This document shows, in pieces, positions 33,788 to 46,644 of a stretch of 64,000 nucleotides of DNA; position 1 is the stretch's first letter, and each line of letters begins with the position of its first letter. This stretch comes from Diphasiastrum complanatum (Eukaryota; Streptophyta; Lycopodiopsida; Lycopodiales; Lycopodiaceae): positions 38,930,527 to 38,994,526 of the forward strand of contig CM055104.1 of assembly GCA_029204225.1 (NCBI GenBank), in the 5' to 3' direction. A program made the translations under genes and the position numbers. Below the pieces are notes generated by a model that was given only the letters and a program-made list of their open reading frames with translations, searched no databases and was not told the origin of the DNA.

Positions 33788-34170
33788 CTTTGCAATGGCA
33801 CAAGCCTCACAAGGCTTGAAATCTTTAGAAAGAGATTTTGGAAGACCAATAGCCTTTACCTTCTTAACCATAGAAGACATAGGGTTCGTCTATGGCATAT
33901 AGACTCTGTAGTATGACGAATGATTGTCATATCCTACAAGATATCCTTGTTCTGCTTTCTCATCAAGCTTCTTTCAAAGCTTATCAGGAACATGTGCATA
34001 AACTGCACAACCAAAGATACTGATGTGAGTCAGATTGGGTTTCCTACCCCACCATAATTCATGTGGTGTCGTGTGAGGAGCACCAGACTTGCTTGTCCTG
34101 TTCTGAATGTAAGTAGCTGTAGCCACTACTTCAGCCCACAACACCCTTGGAGCCTTTGAATAGGCCATCA
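33788..34170 (-). pseudogene. Copia integrase remnant, order scrambled
   Basis: Minus strand from 34170: SKAPRVLWAEVVATATYIQNR, PHELWWGRKPNLTHISIFGCAVYAHVP and GYLVGYDNHSSYYRVY (late integrase), followed at 33880-33788 by LPKSLSKDFKPCEACAIAKSH, which is the early zinc-site segment. The early block lies downstream of the late block, so the pieces are rearranged. Its right end abuts the family C LTR at 34171. Confidence 0.8.
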
Positions 34171-34824
34171 TGGGAAGGATTTCAAATCATTCAAGATCCA
34201 ATCCATGTCCTTGATCTTTGGTTACAATAAGAAACAAACCAACAATTCTGCCAATGTAGAAAAATCAGCATCTACACACAATATGAGATGCAAACTCTAA
34301 GAGATACTGATCAAACATGAACCAGAACATAAAATATGTTTTTTGTCCGTACAATTATAGTACCCTACTATATTTCACACATGTGGAACCGAAAATAGCA
34401 ATAAATGATCATTTTACACATAGAATTGCAAGATAACATCATGAGAGTGCACCAATGAGTAGTAGAACCCAAAGAGAACCATGTACAATGATGAAATGAG
34501 AGAGAGAAGAGAGAAGATGTGTCTCTCCATGAGTTACATCCTTTTATAGAGTTTCCAAACCCTATTTGGCCACTTGGCTTTCCCTCCAAAATGTAAACCC
34601 TACTAGTTTTGGGTCTAGATTCAATGTACCCAAAGTTCAGATTTGAATCTCTCTCAAACTCGACTACCAACTTTCCCACACTTTCAAAAAGTGTTTATTG
34701 AATGTATTTTAAACTAATATAACTTCAAAAAGTTTATCTCTAAGTCTAAAATGATTTTTGGCCTCTTATTGACAATTTACCAAAATATGACTAAACTAGA
34801 CTAAGCTAGTTGAAATCTCTAACA
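34171..34824 (-). mobile_element. LTR family C, 3' LTR (minus)
   Basis: 654 bases, minus-strand start TGTTAGAGATTTC at 34824 after a purine-rich tract (GAAGAAGGAG), end altered (TGGGAAGG on plus instead of TGTGAAGG). The CACACGTGTG word is mutated to CACACATGTG at 34376-34385. Confidence 0.88.
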
Positions 34825-35215
34825 CTCCTTCTTCAACTAGTTTTGGCATAGTTTTAACTATACTACTGTGATCCAACTTTAGAATGATCTCCATCCTAAT
34901 TATAGATCTCCTTTCTAAGGTTCTAAAGTATCTTTCAAAATTGATATAGATAATGGTGTCCAAATTGGATGTTTCACTATTTCTTACATCAATTTTACAC
35001 ATCAAGATATAACTAGAACATGAAGAACCAAATAGAATGTGAATGAAATGATTCCTCCATGTTTCAAACTTTGAACTCTCTGGAAAATTACAGCAACCAA
35101 ACAATAAATGTGAGTGATGACCATTTGCTTGCTTGCCTCCTCCAACTTTGTCCTTTCTTGATATGTCTCCACCATAAAACTCCATGAATGAGCCTCCATC
35201 TCCATCTTGCCACAT
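34825..35215 (-). pseudogene. Family C degenerate pol, 3' end, copy 3
   Basis: The minus strand encodes WQDGDGGSFMEFYGGDISRK, HSHLLFGCCNFPESSKF, MEIILKLDHSSIVKTMPK and LVEEGV, the same as the end of 4431-6655. A TGG replaces the TGA found at 6268 in copy 1, so this copy is less damaged there. It ends at about 35216, joined to Copia D RNase H. Confidence 0.7.
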
Positions 35216-35219
35216 TGTT

Positions 35220-37090
35220 GAGGAAGAATGTCAATCTGAAAGTAGATTTACGAGTGTCTACATCTCTTGCCCAACTTGCATCTGTGTAACTATTGAGAAA
35301 ATTGAGTTTGTCATTACCGACTGTTCCATAACAAATGCAAAAGTCCATAGTAGCTCGAAGATATCTCATGACTCTGATAAGAGCCTTCCAATGTGCTACA
35401 CCAAGATTAGTCATAAACTGACTAAGAGAGTTGACTGCAAAAGCTATGTTTGGCCTGGTACAGATCATGGCATACATAAGAGATCTTATAATAGAATGGT
35501 AAGGATACTCAGGCATCTGCTACTTCTCATGAATTGTTTGGGGAAAATGGACCTTTGACAATTTGAGTCATGGTTCCATTGGTGAGTGAGCTAACTTGCA
35601 ATTGAGTTGTAGATGTACCTCTGTTGTGTAATGTAGATCAACTTCTATTTTCTGTCTCTGTGGATTTGTATACCAAGGTAGAAATGAGCTTCACCCAGAT
35701 CGGTCATGTCGAATTTGAAAGATAGCATTGTCTTGGTCTCTTTTATCAGATCGGTACCGTTGCTGAAAAGCAATGTATCATCAACGTATAAAGTGATAAT
35801 GATAAAAGACTGTTGCACTGCTTTGAAGTAAACATTTGTATTTGAAGAGCTAGGTGTGTAGCTGTGATCAATAAGAAAAGTATTGATCCTTTGAAACCAT
35901 GCTCGAGCATATTGCTTCAAGCCATAAAGTGCCTTATGGAGTTTACACACATGATTGTGTTTACCCTTGATAATATATCCTTCGAGTTGCACCATGTAAA
36001 TGTCTTCTTCGATAACTCCATTGAGATATGTTGTCTGTACATCCATTTGATGTATTTCCAAATCTGCTGTAGCGACAAATAATAGCAAAAGTCGAATAGA
36101 AGAATGCTTGACTACTGGACTGAAAGTCTCAGTGTAATCAATGTTGTATACCTGAGCCATTGATTTGTTGTTCGTCGGAAGTAGAAAAGCTTGGACCTTC
36201 AATGGAAATAGTTGACTGAGAAACTGGGAAGTTCAATGCGTTAGGAGAATCTGACAGGTCGGCTACATGGGAGCTGCCCTTTCCTTTGAGGTTTTTGAAA
36301 CCGATCTTCGATGAAGATGACATCCTGACTGATTATCTTCAACTCAATGGGATCGAACAACTTGTAGGCTTGATTTGAAGTAGTGTAGCTGATGAAAACA
36401 CATTTGATACTCTAGAAGTCGAGCTTCTTCCTGAGATCACGAGGTATCTGCGCAAAAGCAGTACATCCAAAAACTCGTAAGTTTGATAAAGGAGGTTTGG
36501 TACCTGTCCAAACTTCAAATGGTGTTTTGCCTGAGAGGCCTTTAGTAAGACATCTATTCTAAATATAGGTCGTTGTTGAAATAGCTTCAGCTCAGAAGGA
36601 CTTCGGAAGTGTCGCATGTGATAACATGTATTTTTCCAATTCGACTAAGGTTCTATTCTTTCTCTCAGCAAGACCATTTGTCTGAGGCGAATAGGAGGTA
36701 ATATGTTGTTGCTCAATGTTGTTGTTAAGGTAGTACTCCTTGAATTCATTGGAGATGTATTCTGTCCCGTTATCTGACCTCAATGCTTTGATTCGTTTGC
36801 CAGTTTGATTCTCAGCATGCTCTTTGAATTGTCTGAATTTGATGAAAGCCTCTGATTTCTATTTAATAAAATAAACAAATGTTCTTCTGGATAATTCGTC
36901 AATAAAGGTAATGAAATACTTTGCATCTAACAATGAAGGAGTTTGCATAGGTCCACATATATCTGTGTGAACAACATCTAACAGACCTTTTGTAGCATGC
37001 ATATGGTTTGATCTAAAAGGAATCCTAGCCTACTTTCCAAAGATGCAGCTATGACAGACAGAGAGATCGACCTGATTTTGCAAAAAAATT
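35220..37090 (-). pseudogene. Copia family D integrase, RT and part of RNase H
   Basis: Minus strand from 37090: integrase zinc and core parts (RPMQTPSL-like, FITFIDELSRRTF), RSDNGTEYISNEFKEYYLNN, SYSPQTNGLAERKNRTLVE, then FGCTAFAQIP. RT: YNIDYTETFSPVVKHSSIRL, HQMDVQTTYLNGVIEEDIYM, ALYGLKQYARAWFQR, TLYVDDTLLFSN (active site intact), FDMTDLGEAHFYLGIQIHR. The RNase H start: PYHSIIRSLMYAMICTRPN, HWKALIRVMRYLRATMD, YTDASWARDVDTRKSTF. It ends at 35220 where family C sequence begins, so RNase H is cut. Frameshifts lie between the pieces. Confidence 0.9.
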
Positions 37091-37480
37091 CGACAGTGTC
37101 CTTAAAACCGATTAAGGGTTGCCCTACACATTGCCAGAGTCATTTTCTTAACATTTGAGGCACTTTGAAAAAAGCAAAAAATGCGACTCTGCATATTTGT
37201 TCGCAAATCCTGACAGACAAAAAATGTGAAAAAAATGACATTGTATTTTTTCACGAGATTCATGACAGGCGACAGTTTCGCAAAATTGCAAAAAAGTCGA
37301 AGTGAGAGAAAATGCGACACTATTGTCAAACTCCATGTATTTCTGTAGACTGTGTAAAAACACTTGTAAATCTGCAGACTGTGTAAAGACACGGGAAAAT
37401 CCACAGAACTGGATAAACGACGGATGAAGATTTAAACCGATTAGTCAATTAGTAAGAAGGAGACTAATCCAACACTCAAG
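37091..37480. other. Non-coding, LTR-like stretch with TTCGCA/TGCGA words
   Basis: No gene. Short words such as TCGCAAA, GCGACA and CTGTAGACTGTGTAAA recur and resemble 58920-59143 (LTR D) and 8520-8660. It lies between two oppositely oriented Copia D fragments and may be a rearranged piece of LTR D. Confidence 0.35.
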
Positions 37481-39445
37481 ACCATCCTGATCGAATATAC
37501 TTCCTCTGACAACGCTTACAAGTTGTACGACCCGATACCCAACAGATTTTATTCAACAGGGATACAGTCTTTATCGAGGATCAGTTCATGGACTTCAAAA
37601 GAAAAGGTAAAGTTCCATATGAACCTCCGATGTCTGCCACCGACATGACAATTTGAGCATCTGGCTCAAGCATGCCAATAGTCTATCAGCTATTCGACAA
37701 CGAGTTAGAAGAAGACGTTGTTATTACTCAACGACAACAAATCCAAGGATTAGATCATCAACTGATCCTACCTCCAAGAAGATCGAACCAAGTGTGCTCA
37801 TAGCCTACAAGGTATATTGATGAGTCTTTTTGTCTTTTAATTCAAGAATTGACTACTGTCGAAGAGGCATTTAGCCAACCAAACTCCGATCTTTGGAGAG
37901 AAGCGATGGACAAAGAGTATTTCTCTCTGATAAAAAACCAGACATGGTCATTAGTTGAACCACCTATTGGCAACAATCTTATCGATTATAAATGGATCTT
38001 TAAGATCAAATACAATGCCAACGAACGTATTGACTGAAGGAAGGCCCGACTAGTAGCGCGAGGATTTTTCCAGATCCCGAACATCAACTACAATGAGACT
38101 TTTAGTCCAGTAGTCAAGCATTTATCGATCCAAGCTCTCCTATTGTATGCTGTTGTAGTCGACCTTGAAGTACATCAACTCGATGTATAGACAACTTATA
38201 TGAACAGAGTCATCGAAGAGGACATCTATATGCTACAGCCTGAGGGATACGTTCTCGAAGGTATGAAGCATCATATTTGTAAACTCCATAAAGCACTTTA
38301 TGGCTTGAAGCAATTAGCAAGAGCTTGGTTTCAAAGGATCAACACATTCCTCATCCAACACAGCTTTCAACCAAGCACTGCTGATTCCAATGTTTATTTT
38401 AAGTCAGTGCGACATTCTTTCATTATCATCACCTTGTATGTCAACGACACACTAGTTTTCAGCAACAATAAAATCGATCAGGTGAAGGATGCTAAACAAA
38501 TGTTGTCTTCCGAATTTGACATGACCGATATGTGTGAAGCTCACTACTGTCTAGGTATTCAAATCCACAGAGACACAACGAGACAACTAATTTATATCAC
38601 CTAGCAAAGGTGTCTTCACAATACTCTTATCAAATATAATATGATCAATTGCAAATTAGCTCACTCACTGATGGATCTAGGCCTGCGATTGTCAAATGAT
38701 CAATGTCCTCATACCAAATAGGAAAAGGAGCAGGTGAGAGAGCATCTATATCAATCGATACTTGGATCTCTCATGTATGAAATGGTTTGTACAAGACATG
38801 ACATTGCTTTTGCAGTTAGCTCACTAAGCCAATTCATGGCTAATCTTGGCATCACCCATTGGAAGGCTCTTATAAGAGTCATGAGATACATTCGAACAAC
38901 AACGGACCAGTGCATCTGCTATGGGAAAGTCGACAACGACAATCTCCATCGACTCAGTGGATATTCTAATGCAAGCTGGGGATGAGATATAGATATTCGT
39001 AAATCCACATCTAGATTTACATTCTTTCTCAACGGTAGTCCTATTTCTTAGAACAGTCGTAAGCAAACCTCTATTGCCCTTTCCTCTACAGAAGCAGAGT
39101 ACATTGCTGCTTTCCAAGCCATTAAAGAAACAATTAGGTTGAAAAATTTATTGTCAGACATTAGTTTGAATCAATACACTCCGACAATTGCATTTTGTGA
39201 TAATCAAAGTGCCATTGCCTTATCGACCAACCCCAGATTTCACTCTAGGAGTAAGCACATTGAGATTTGATATCACTATGTCAAAGGTAATATTCTCAAT
39301 AGAGAGGTAGGCTTAACGTACTGTCGGACGCAAGTCATGATTGCAGATGTGTTTACCAAGGCATTGAGCATTAATGCACACAACAATTTTTGTGCATTGC
39401 TTAGTCTGAAGATCAAGACATTCACGGATCCAGATTAAGAGGGGG
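37481..39445 (+). pseudogene. Copia family D RT and RNase H
   Basis: Plus strand: a short post-integrase piece (near 37500-37600, RDTVFIEDQFMDFKRKG), then RT: FSQPNSDLWREAMDKEY, YKWIFKIKYNA, FSPVVKHLSIQAL, HQLDV, VIEEDIYMLQPEGYVLEG, ALYGLKQLARAWFQR, ITLYVNDTLVFSN (YVND instead of YVDD), FDMTDMCEAHYCLGIQIHR. RNase H: GSLMYEMVCTRHD, HWKALIRVMRYIRTTTD, STEAEYIAAFQ, FCDNQSAIALSTNPRFHSR, ADVFTKALSINAHN. It ends in the polypurine tract TTAAGAGGGGG (39435-39445). Several stops and an altered active site make it inactive. Confidence 0.92.
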
Positions 39446-39555
39446 TGTTGGATTTATTCCTCTACTCTCCTAAATCCCATGTTAATCTAGTTCCATTCAT
39501 ATCACTACAGTTTTACATGCAACTACTTGACAATGCCTACAGTCCATGTACTATA
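39446..39555 (+). mobile_element. LTR family D, 5' piece
   Basis: Starts TGTTGGATTTATTCC right after the purine tract and resembles the LTR start at 59143 (minus). About 110 bases later another LTR-like terminus (TGTTGAAATGTC) appears, so LTR D is apparently truncated. Confidence 0.55.
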
Positions 39556-40385
39556 TGTTGAAATGTCACTTCTAAATTGTTGATCATACTTGATAATCTT
39601 ATGATTAATGTTCACATTATGATCTCACATGTGTAGAACTTGTTCACACATGTGAATGGAAGCCAAAAGATTGTTTGTATATAATTAGATTTAAGTTAGT
39701 TCAATCTGAACTAGTTTTTTGACTAGAATCTACGAAATCGCCATTTGGCACTATTTCCTTATATGTAGCTAAAACTTCCATGTGAATGAGTAAATGCTCC
39801 CACATGATAAGATGTTGTTCACACATGTGGAGCTGGTTGTAACTTATCACATGTACATATTCTCCTAGATCCTATTTTGTAGGGAAGATTCCTATTTTCA
39901 AGGAAGTAGTTGGATTCTAGCTAGTAGCATAAGTCAACTTTGTGATATTGGAATAACTTGCTCCCATTGGTGGATCTTGATGATGTGGCACTCTTCACAC
40001 ATGCCAGACTTGCTGAATCAGCATACAGGTCATGCTTGTACTTGATCTATAAGTAGATCCCCTTGATCAATGAGAAGTTGATGAGACATTGAGATCCTAT
40101 GCATTTTGCTTGTGATTTCACCATTAGACTTGCAATTTTACGTTTCCTATGCTATCATTGAGTACTGTATTTTGCTCTCTACTAAAAGTTCGTACAAGGA
40201 CTATTTTTCACACGTGTGAGGCCGCTCATGATGTTACACATGTTCATCTAGCTGAATAGTTAAGAATCTACATCTAGATCTTGATCTAATCAATAGAACT
40301 TGTTAGATCACTTGATTTGGCAATCAACACCTCTTGAAGATTGATTAGTACAATCAATCATTGTCCTAAAATCAAAAAATTCACA
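39556..40385 (+). mobile_element. LTR family E
   Basis: Begins TGTTGAAATGTC and ends AAATTCACA immediately before a primer site (40386-40397), so it is a 5' LTR of about 830 bases. It contains CACACGTGTG at 40209-40218 and several CACATGTG variants. The start is inferred from the TG and the junction with LTR D; no target duplication was found. Confidence 0.6.
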
Positions 40386-40397
40386 TGGTATCATAGC
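40386..40397 (+). other. Family E primer binding site
   Basis: TGGTATCATAGC, one base different from the usual tRNA-iMet site TGGTATCAGAGC, placed right after the LTR CA end and about 580 bases before the gag start. Confidence 0.75.
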
Positions 40398-40978
40398 TTG
40401 GTACAAGAGGCATGTAAATGAATCATTGATCATATTGAAATTGTTGGAATTTGTGTTTTTTGATCTAATCTTGAGTGGGCGAGCTTGAAGAGAGAGATAA
40501 CATCATTACTTTTGGATCAAATCGAGTTGTGGGCTGTAGGTGTACTATCCACATGTGTGAGACCGTACAGTACATGTGTGGAAGTGTTCCACCTTTGAAT
40601 TTGTCCAAAATCTTGCATACTAGTCCAATTTTCATGCTTTTTAGTGCATTGTCTAGATCTAGGTTCAATCTATCAAATGCTAATGATCAAATAGAGGTTT
40701 GAATCATTGATGCATTTAATTTGAAGCATTAGATCAGATCATTAAGGCTGATTTGTTCAGATCTTAAGAGGGTGAAGTAAATCTAAGCAAGAGAGTGCTA
40801 AGATCAATTTTTGAGAGAGTGAATTGCTAGGAATTTTGAGTGAATCTATTATACCATCATCCAAGCTTGGGCTAGGTTGATTGGGTCGAGAATAAAATCT
40901 TCTTAGTGAACTAGAAGTCTATCTTAGATCATTCATTTTCAATAAATCTTTGTGCATTTCATAAGCAACTCATTCAAT

Positions 40979-42450
40979 ATGTCATCCATGGGTGGATTCT
41001 TCTTAGAATCTAGTGAGAGACTAACTTCTACAGATTATTCCACGTGGAAAGTGAGAATGGAATCACTAATGGTGATCCATAACCTTTATGATATTGTTCT
41101 TGGAGAGGAGGTAAAACCTCAAGGAGGTCAAGAACAAGTTAAATACAAGAAGAAGGCTAGATTGGCCTTGCATTGGTTAAAAATGAATGTAAGCAATGAC
41201 CTCTTGAAAGAGGTAGCTTCTTGTGTGTCGGCCAAAGAGGCTTGGGATTCACTTAAAGGCATTTATGAATCCAGCAACACTTCTACTCATGCTAAGGAAT
41301 TAAGTGCTCCAAAGCATAAAGGGAAGTGTAGAGAGTGCACAAGAATATGTGCTAAGGATTAAATCTCTAAACAAAGAATTGGCTTCAATAGGAGATAAAA
41401 TCCAAGATCATGAATTGGTACAAGTCATTTTGAATGGACTTGGTGAGTTCACCAATCTTGTTCAATCATTTGCCATCCAAGACCAACTTCCTACAATTGA
41501 CAAGTTACATAATGTACTTGTGGCCGAGGAGAGTAGGATGCTACACCTCAAAGCAAGGATGGGGTCTATATCACTACAGGGTGGTGATGAGAAGGCAGAC
41601 TTCACATCCAAAGGCAAGAAAAAGTTCAAATCATCCAAGAAGCACCAAGGCAAGGAGGACGAGGCCAAAGATAGTGGATCTACCTCCAAAGGGAAGTACA
41701 AGAATAAAGCAAAGTTAAAGTGTTTCTTTTGTGGAAAGAAAGGACACTTTGCTTCCGAATGCTTTAAAAAGAAGAATGCTCAAGCTAATGAAGATCATGG
41801 CAATCTTGCACAAGAGGCAAAGGAAGATGATGGTTTCAACACATCAAAGCTTGTAACTCTAAGGTTGATCATTTGTATTGCTACTTTGTTCAAATGGGAT
41901 CTTTTCCAAATGGATGTGACAAATTCATTTCTTAATGGCTGGCTACTTGGAGGAGGAGGTCTACATGTTGCAACCCAAGGGCTTTATCAAAGATGGAGAT
42001 GAAGACAAAGTTTGCCACTTGAAGAAAAGCTTATATAGTCTTAAGCAAGCACCTAGAGCTTGGTACTCTAGGTTGCATACCTTCCTCTACTCTTTGGATT
42101 TTGTGATAAGTTCTTATGAACCTTATTTGTATATCAAATGCAATGGTGGAAAGATCATTATCTTGGTTGTTTATGTTGATGATATCATATTGATAGGAAA
42201 TGATGTTGAAGGCATAAGAAAAGTAAAAGTTGCATTGTATAGTGAGTTCAAGATGGTAGATCTAGGACTTCTTAAGTTTATACTTGAAGTAGTGATTGTA
42301 CTTTTATTTGTCAATCAAAGTATGCTACTTCCATTCTTGAAAGATTTGGGATGAAATATTGTAAAGGGATTGACACCCCTATGGAGCATGGTGTGAAGTC
42401 GCAAGTGAATCCTATGAGGAAGCCATTATGAGAGCTGTATCCTTCGAATA
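40979..42450 (+). pseudogene. Copia family E gag joined to RT by deletion
   Basis: Gag starts at ATG 40979 (MSSMGGFFLESSERLTSTDYST, WKVRMESLMVIH, LALHWLKMNVSNDLLKEV), with a frameshift near 41300-41340. The knuckle CFFCGKKGHFASECFKKK is intact. After about 20 residues the frame runs directly into RT (SKLVTLRLIICIATLF, LFQMDVTNSFLNG), so protease, integrase and the start of RT are deleted in frame. A further frameshift near 41940 leads to EEEVYMLQPKGFIKDG, SLYSLKQAPRAWYSR, VVYVDDIILIGN and FKMVDLGLLKF, ending near 42450. The YVDD site is intact, but the element cannot be active. Confidence 0.9.
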
Positions 42451-42489
42451 GTGATAGTGAGAGAGTTCGATTATAATTTTTGTCATAAT

Positions 42490-42705
42490 GGTAATAGCAA
42501 CACAAGCAATGCCAATCAGCATCTAAATTTGGAGTAATACATTTGCCCATAGCTTAGTAAAGATGCTCTTTAGTAGATAGATCCAACAAAATCTACTAAA
42601 ATCATCAATGTACATCTTAGATCCACTATTGCTAATTGTAGTAATTTCATGAATATTCGAATGTACAACTTGAAAAGGCTTTGTAGATGTAGTCATTAGG
42701 GAGAA
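42490..42705 (-). pseudogene. Copia integrase fragment
   Basis: The minus strand encodes TKPFQVVHSNIHEITTISNS, GSKMYIDDFSRFCWIYLLKS and ANVLLQI, the first part of a Copia integrase core (VHSD.. is VHSN here). The fragment is cut on both sides, opposite in strand to the Copia E piece it touches. Confidence 0.7.
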
Positions 42706-43079
42706 TATGGGCTCAAAATGGGCCCTTTAAGAAATTTCACTTTAGAGAGAGGTTACGTAGAGAGAGATTGTGAATCGATAACTTCTGGTCACGATTTTTC
42801 GAGTTTTCGGCCTTGCCCGACGTTTAACTGGTATGGTTAACTTCATACAAAAGTTATTTAAGCATGAGATGTAATAATTTCTTTGCATGCTCGTTCCAAA
42901 ATTCGGGACTAGAGCGACAGATACGCGCATGCCAAAAAGCGCCCAAGGAAGAGTTTAAGAGAAGGTCAACAAGACGTTTTCCTTTCGGAGTCATCATAGG
43001 CACGTCTTTTACGGTGGAGTACGATGGTGAATGTCGGGAGGAATGGAGAAGTGAGGAGGTACATTGGCATGACCAATAG

Positions 43080-43880
43080 CAAAAGAGGGTAGTGGGGGAG
43101 ATATGAAAATCAGAGATGAGTGGTATGGAGGATGGTGATTCCATGAGATAGTCAATGATGACACTACGCCCACCACTATGAGGATGACAACTATATATGC
43201 CTAAATTCGGCCAATAAGTTAGGCCATGGCTAACTCATGGGTCTCTCCAAACTATAATAAATACTCACCATATGGGATAATAGGTCCCAACTTGTCCTCA
43301 AAAATCTTGGTAACTCCCATCACATCATTGTCAAGGGAACAAACATGGAGCTGGTCAATGGCATCATAAAACTCTAATTGTTGTGAGGATGTCCTGACAT
43401 TAAAATCCTCAGTGAGGAAAATATGCTCGCGCTCTACGAATCTAATGATATCCAACAAAAGATCGTGGTAGGCTGATCCAATGCCCTTAGTAAAAGATGA
43501 AGACTCTAGATGAATGTAACATGCCAAAACAAAGAGGTCCCTGTCCAAACCAGGATCCTAGCCAGTAATACGAATCCAAATGTAGCATGCATGCTCGTCA
43601 TGTCGGATGAACTCGATGATTGAGTAAAGAGAGTCCTTATAAGCATGCAACCCCTTTGGATCCATGAACACTAGCTAAATTAGTCTTAGGTTTGTACACG
43701 AAATCCATTCTGTGTCCTAGAAAAGTGGGAAGTCCTCACTCTTGACTCTCATAAGTCCGCATAAAAAGCAATAAATCTCAGCCAATGATAAAGTCAATTA
43801 AGTCGCCAACAGTGGAAGATGAGTGTATACCATCACAGTTCCATACGCCAAACTAGAGATGGTGTGGATGGGGCCTCGAG
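43080..43880 (-). pseudogene. LINE (APE-type) endonuclease remnant 1
   Basis: Minus strand in broken frames: VWNCDGIHSSSTVGDL, HRMDFVYKP, then the open part 43548-43252 with LFVLACYIHLESSSF, LDIIRFVEREHIFLTEDFNVR (GDFN-type motif, here EDFN), LGPIIPYGEYLL and, further on, CHPHSGGRSVI.DYL (the S.IDY end motif). This is the order of an apurinic-type endonuclease from a LINE, which nicks target DNA. No LINE RT is found nearby. Confidence 0.7.
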
Positions 43881-44263
43881 ATACTCCCAGACCCGAGGAC
43901 CCCAAATCCCTTGCAGAAAATTTGTAATAAAATTTTCTACAAGTATTTCAAATTCCATCTTGTCCAGATAACAAAAGATCCATAATAATCAATTAAGATG
44001 GTGCGGATTATCCTTTAGGTGAGTTCACAAAGTTATTCACATCTATAGTATGCAATTGCAAAAATAAGAAGGCTACCAAAGTGAAATACTATTTATAGAT
44101 AACAACACTAGATTTTTAAAACCATATTAAATTCAATCCAGGATTGAATTTTCTTATTCATTATCCAAACACATTTCTCTATGTTTCAATTGCATATTGT
44201 ATAAAATCGATTTCATCAACAACAACATCTTGCACATATATGTACTCCCCATACACACTATCA

Positions 44264-44415
<152 letters not shown>

Positions 44416-44509
44416 TGTCACAAATTTATAAAAAATGATTGGCATGTATAGAGTGCGAAATGTATATCTAGGTGCACGGGTAAGCATGGGTTGGGAGGGT
44501 GACTGGGGG

Positions 44510-44880
44510 GGGTGGGAGGCGACCAATAGCCAAAGAGAGGAAAGATTGATTGGAAAGGGTAGTGGGGGAGATATGAAAATCGGAGATGAGTGATATGGAG
44601 GATGGTGATGAGATAGTCAATGACACTACGTCCGCCACTATGAGGATGACAAGTATATCTGCATATTTTCTGCCGATGCATTAGGCCATTATAGATGGCT
44701 AACAAATGGGCCTCTCCAAACTGCAATGAATACTCACCATATGGGGTAATAGGTCCCAAATAGTCCTAAAAAATCCTAGAAACTCCCGTCACATCATTGT
44801 TAAGGGCACGAACATGGAGCTGGTCAGTGGCATCACAAAACTCTAACTGTCGTGAGGATTTCCGACATTAAAGATGTTTG
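44510..44880 (-). pseudogene. LINE (APE-type) endonuclease remnant 2
   Basis: The minus strand encodes SSRQLEFCDATDQLHV, LGPITPYGEYSLQFGEAHLL, LMHRQKICRYTCHPHSGG and RSVIDYLITILHI, the C-terminal half of the endonuclease also present at 43080-43880. The two are diverged copies of one family, in the same orientation, 0.6 kb apart. Confidence 0.72.
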
Positions 44881-46640
44881 CATGACTTTGCAAGATTTGG
44901 CCTTGTAGGAATGCGTCCTACTATAGAATTTGGACTACTATGTTCTCACATGTGTCAGGCTGATGTGGCAAGCATCTTGGTCACTTGGTCTCTCTATGTT
45001 CTGAGCTTTACATCACCCAATTTGGTGTCTTGTAGCCAAAGTTGTGGTCGTTTGAAGTTTTGCAATTTTGTGAGTAAAATTGGCAAAATTTTGAATTGTT
45101 TTGATTGCATGCAGTCATTTCCCTAGTTTGTACTATTGTGCTTGCATGGATTGATTGCATGTTGATTCTCAGTGTGATTCTGACATGCATAAGAGATTTA
45201 CAATCAAATTGAGTGGTTATACGCATGTGCTCTAATGGTTGGATCACAAATCTAGGATGTTGGCTGACAAATTCTGTAAAATTGATGTTTACGTAAAAAA
45301 TTTCGTAATGACGTTTGGCGACTGATGTTGTGTGCTTTGCATGCCGATTGGACATTGGTTTAGAAACATTAGGAATCGAAGAGTATTTTGAATTTTCAAT
45401 TTCGATTGTGATTGCCTTTTGTACTAACAGTACTTTCGTTAGAATTTTCAAATAACTAAAAATTGAGTTTTTCCGAAAAATCAAAATTTCAATCATTTTT
45501 TTGTTATCTATGGAATAGTTTAGATTAGTGAACTGACTATAATGAATTTATCAGTCAAAGTTAGTCACAGTGTTTTCACTTAAGCTAAAATATTTCCCAT
45601 CAGTGTTTTGAATATCTTTACTTTAGTATTTTATTTGAGAACCTATGGATCTCACAGACATTCTCACAAGGTAAGTTATTTTACTTGTGGAGAGTCTAAT
45701 TAATCTAGTGGATGCTATTCTACTATAATTTATGGTTTGCAGATGCTTGAGTGCAGTTTTTTTTTATTATTGGATCTCTAGATATCATAGGAGACAAACA
45801 AATCTATTAAGATGAATGAGTGCTATTTTCTTGCATTTGATGCTAGAAACATGAACATTTAACTCAAAAGAGTATCTAGGATACTCATTATAGTTGAGTT
45901 TTAATCATTTTCTATCTTAACAATTATCCTAGAGATTCTAGTTGAATGAATTATCATATCTTAGAATTGGATTCTAAGGATATTTGTACCTGGAAGCGTT
46001 ATGAATTGTCTGAAAGAGTTTGTGGATGATTACAGACTATAATTGTTATTTTTTCTTTAATTTTAATCTCCTAAGTTAGGTAATACTTCACTCAGTGTTT
46101 CATATAAGTGTTTTACATGAAGGTGATGTTACTAACTTATAAAAAGTGTAACCCATAGGAGGAAATTTATCGCTTAGTGAATTTTTTCAAACAGAATTTG
46201 TACTCCAGAATAGAGATTAACGATTGAAAAATAGGTTTATCTCTTAGTACTTGTTTGATATGTAAGTTTTATTAAGGATAATTATTTTCTAGGTTAACAT
46301 TGGAAGTTATAAGAATGTTATGTCCATGACCAATACATATGATTCAGTATACTCCTAGTCTTGGATACACGGTACTCCAGTGAATCAAGCTGTTAGTTAT
46401 GCCACGTCACACTAGACGTAACCCGAAAGTAACTAATATCCTTGTGAGGTCCAAAACACACTAGATGGAGTTAGTACAAGATTTGCGACCGTATGTGCAT
46501 GTGTAGAGTTATTAATAGCAGTTCTATGAATAGAGGATTCATGCATAGAGATCAGAGTTAGGACCTTGATGACTAAGTACACAGGTGGTTCTAGGCTCTA
46601 TATAAGGAGGCCAAACTCGCCCTACTACAACATCTTTTGG
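44881..46640. other. No gene seen
   Basis: About 1.8 kb of AT-rich sequence. A minus-strand frame at 45008-45496 has no recognisable domain and I do not call it. The right part precedes an LTR G piece. Confidence 0.4.
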
Positions 46641-46644
46641 TTGA

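Noticed and set aside
45008-45496. Minus-strand 162-residue open frame
   Set aside because: No recognisable domain, biased AT-rich composition and no relative in the window; could be chance.
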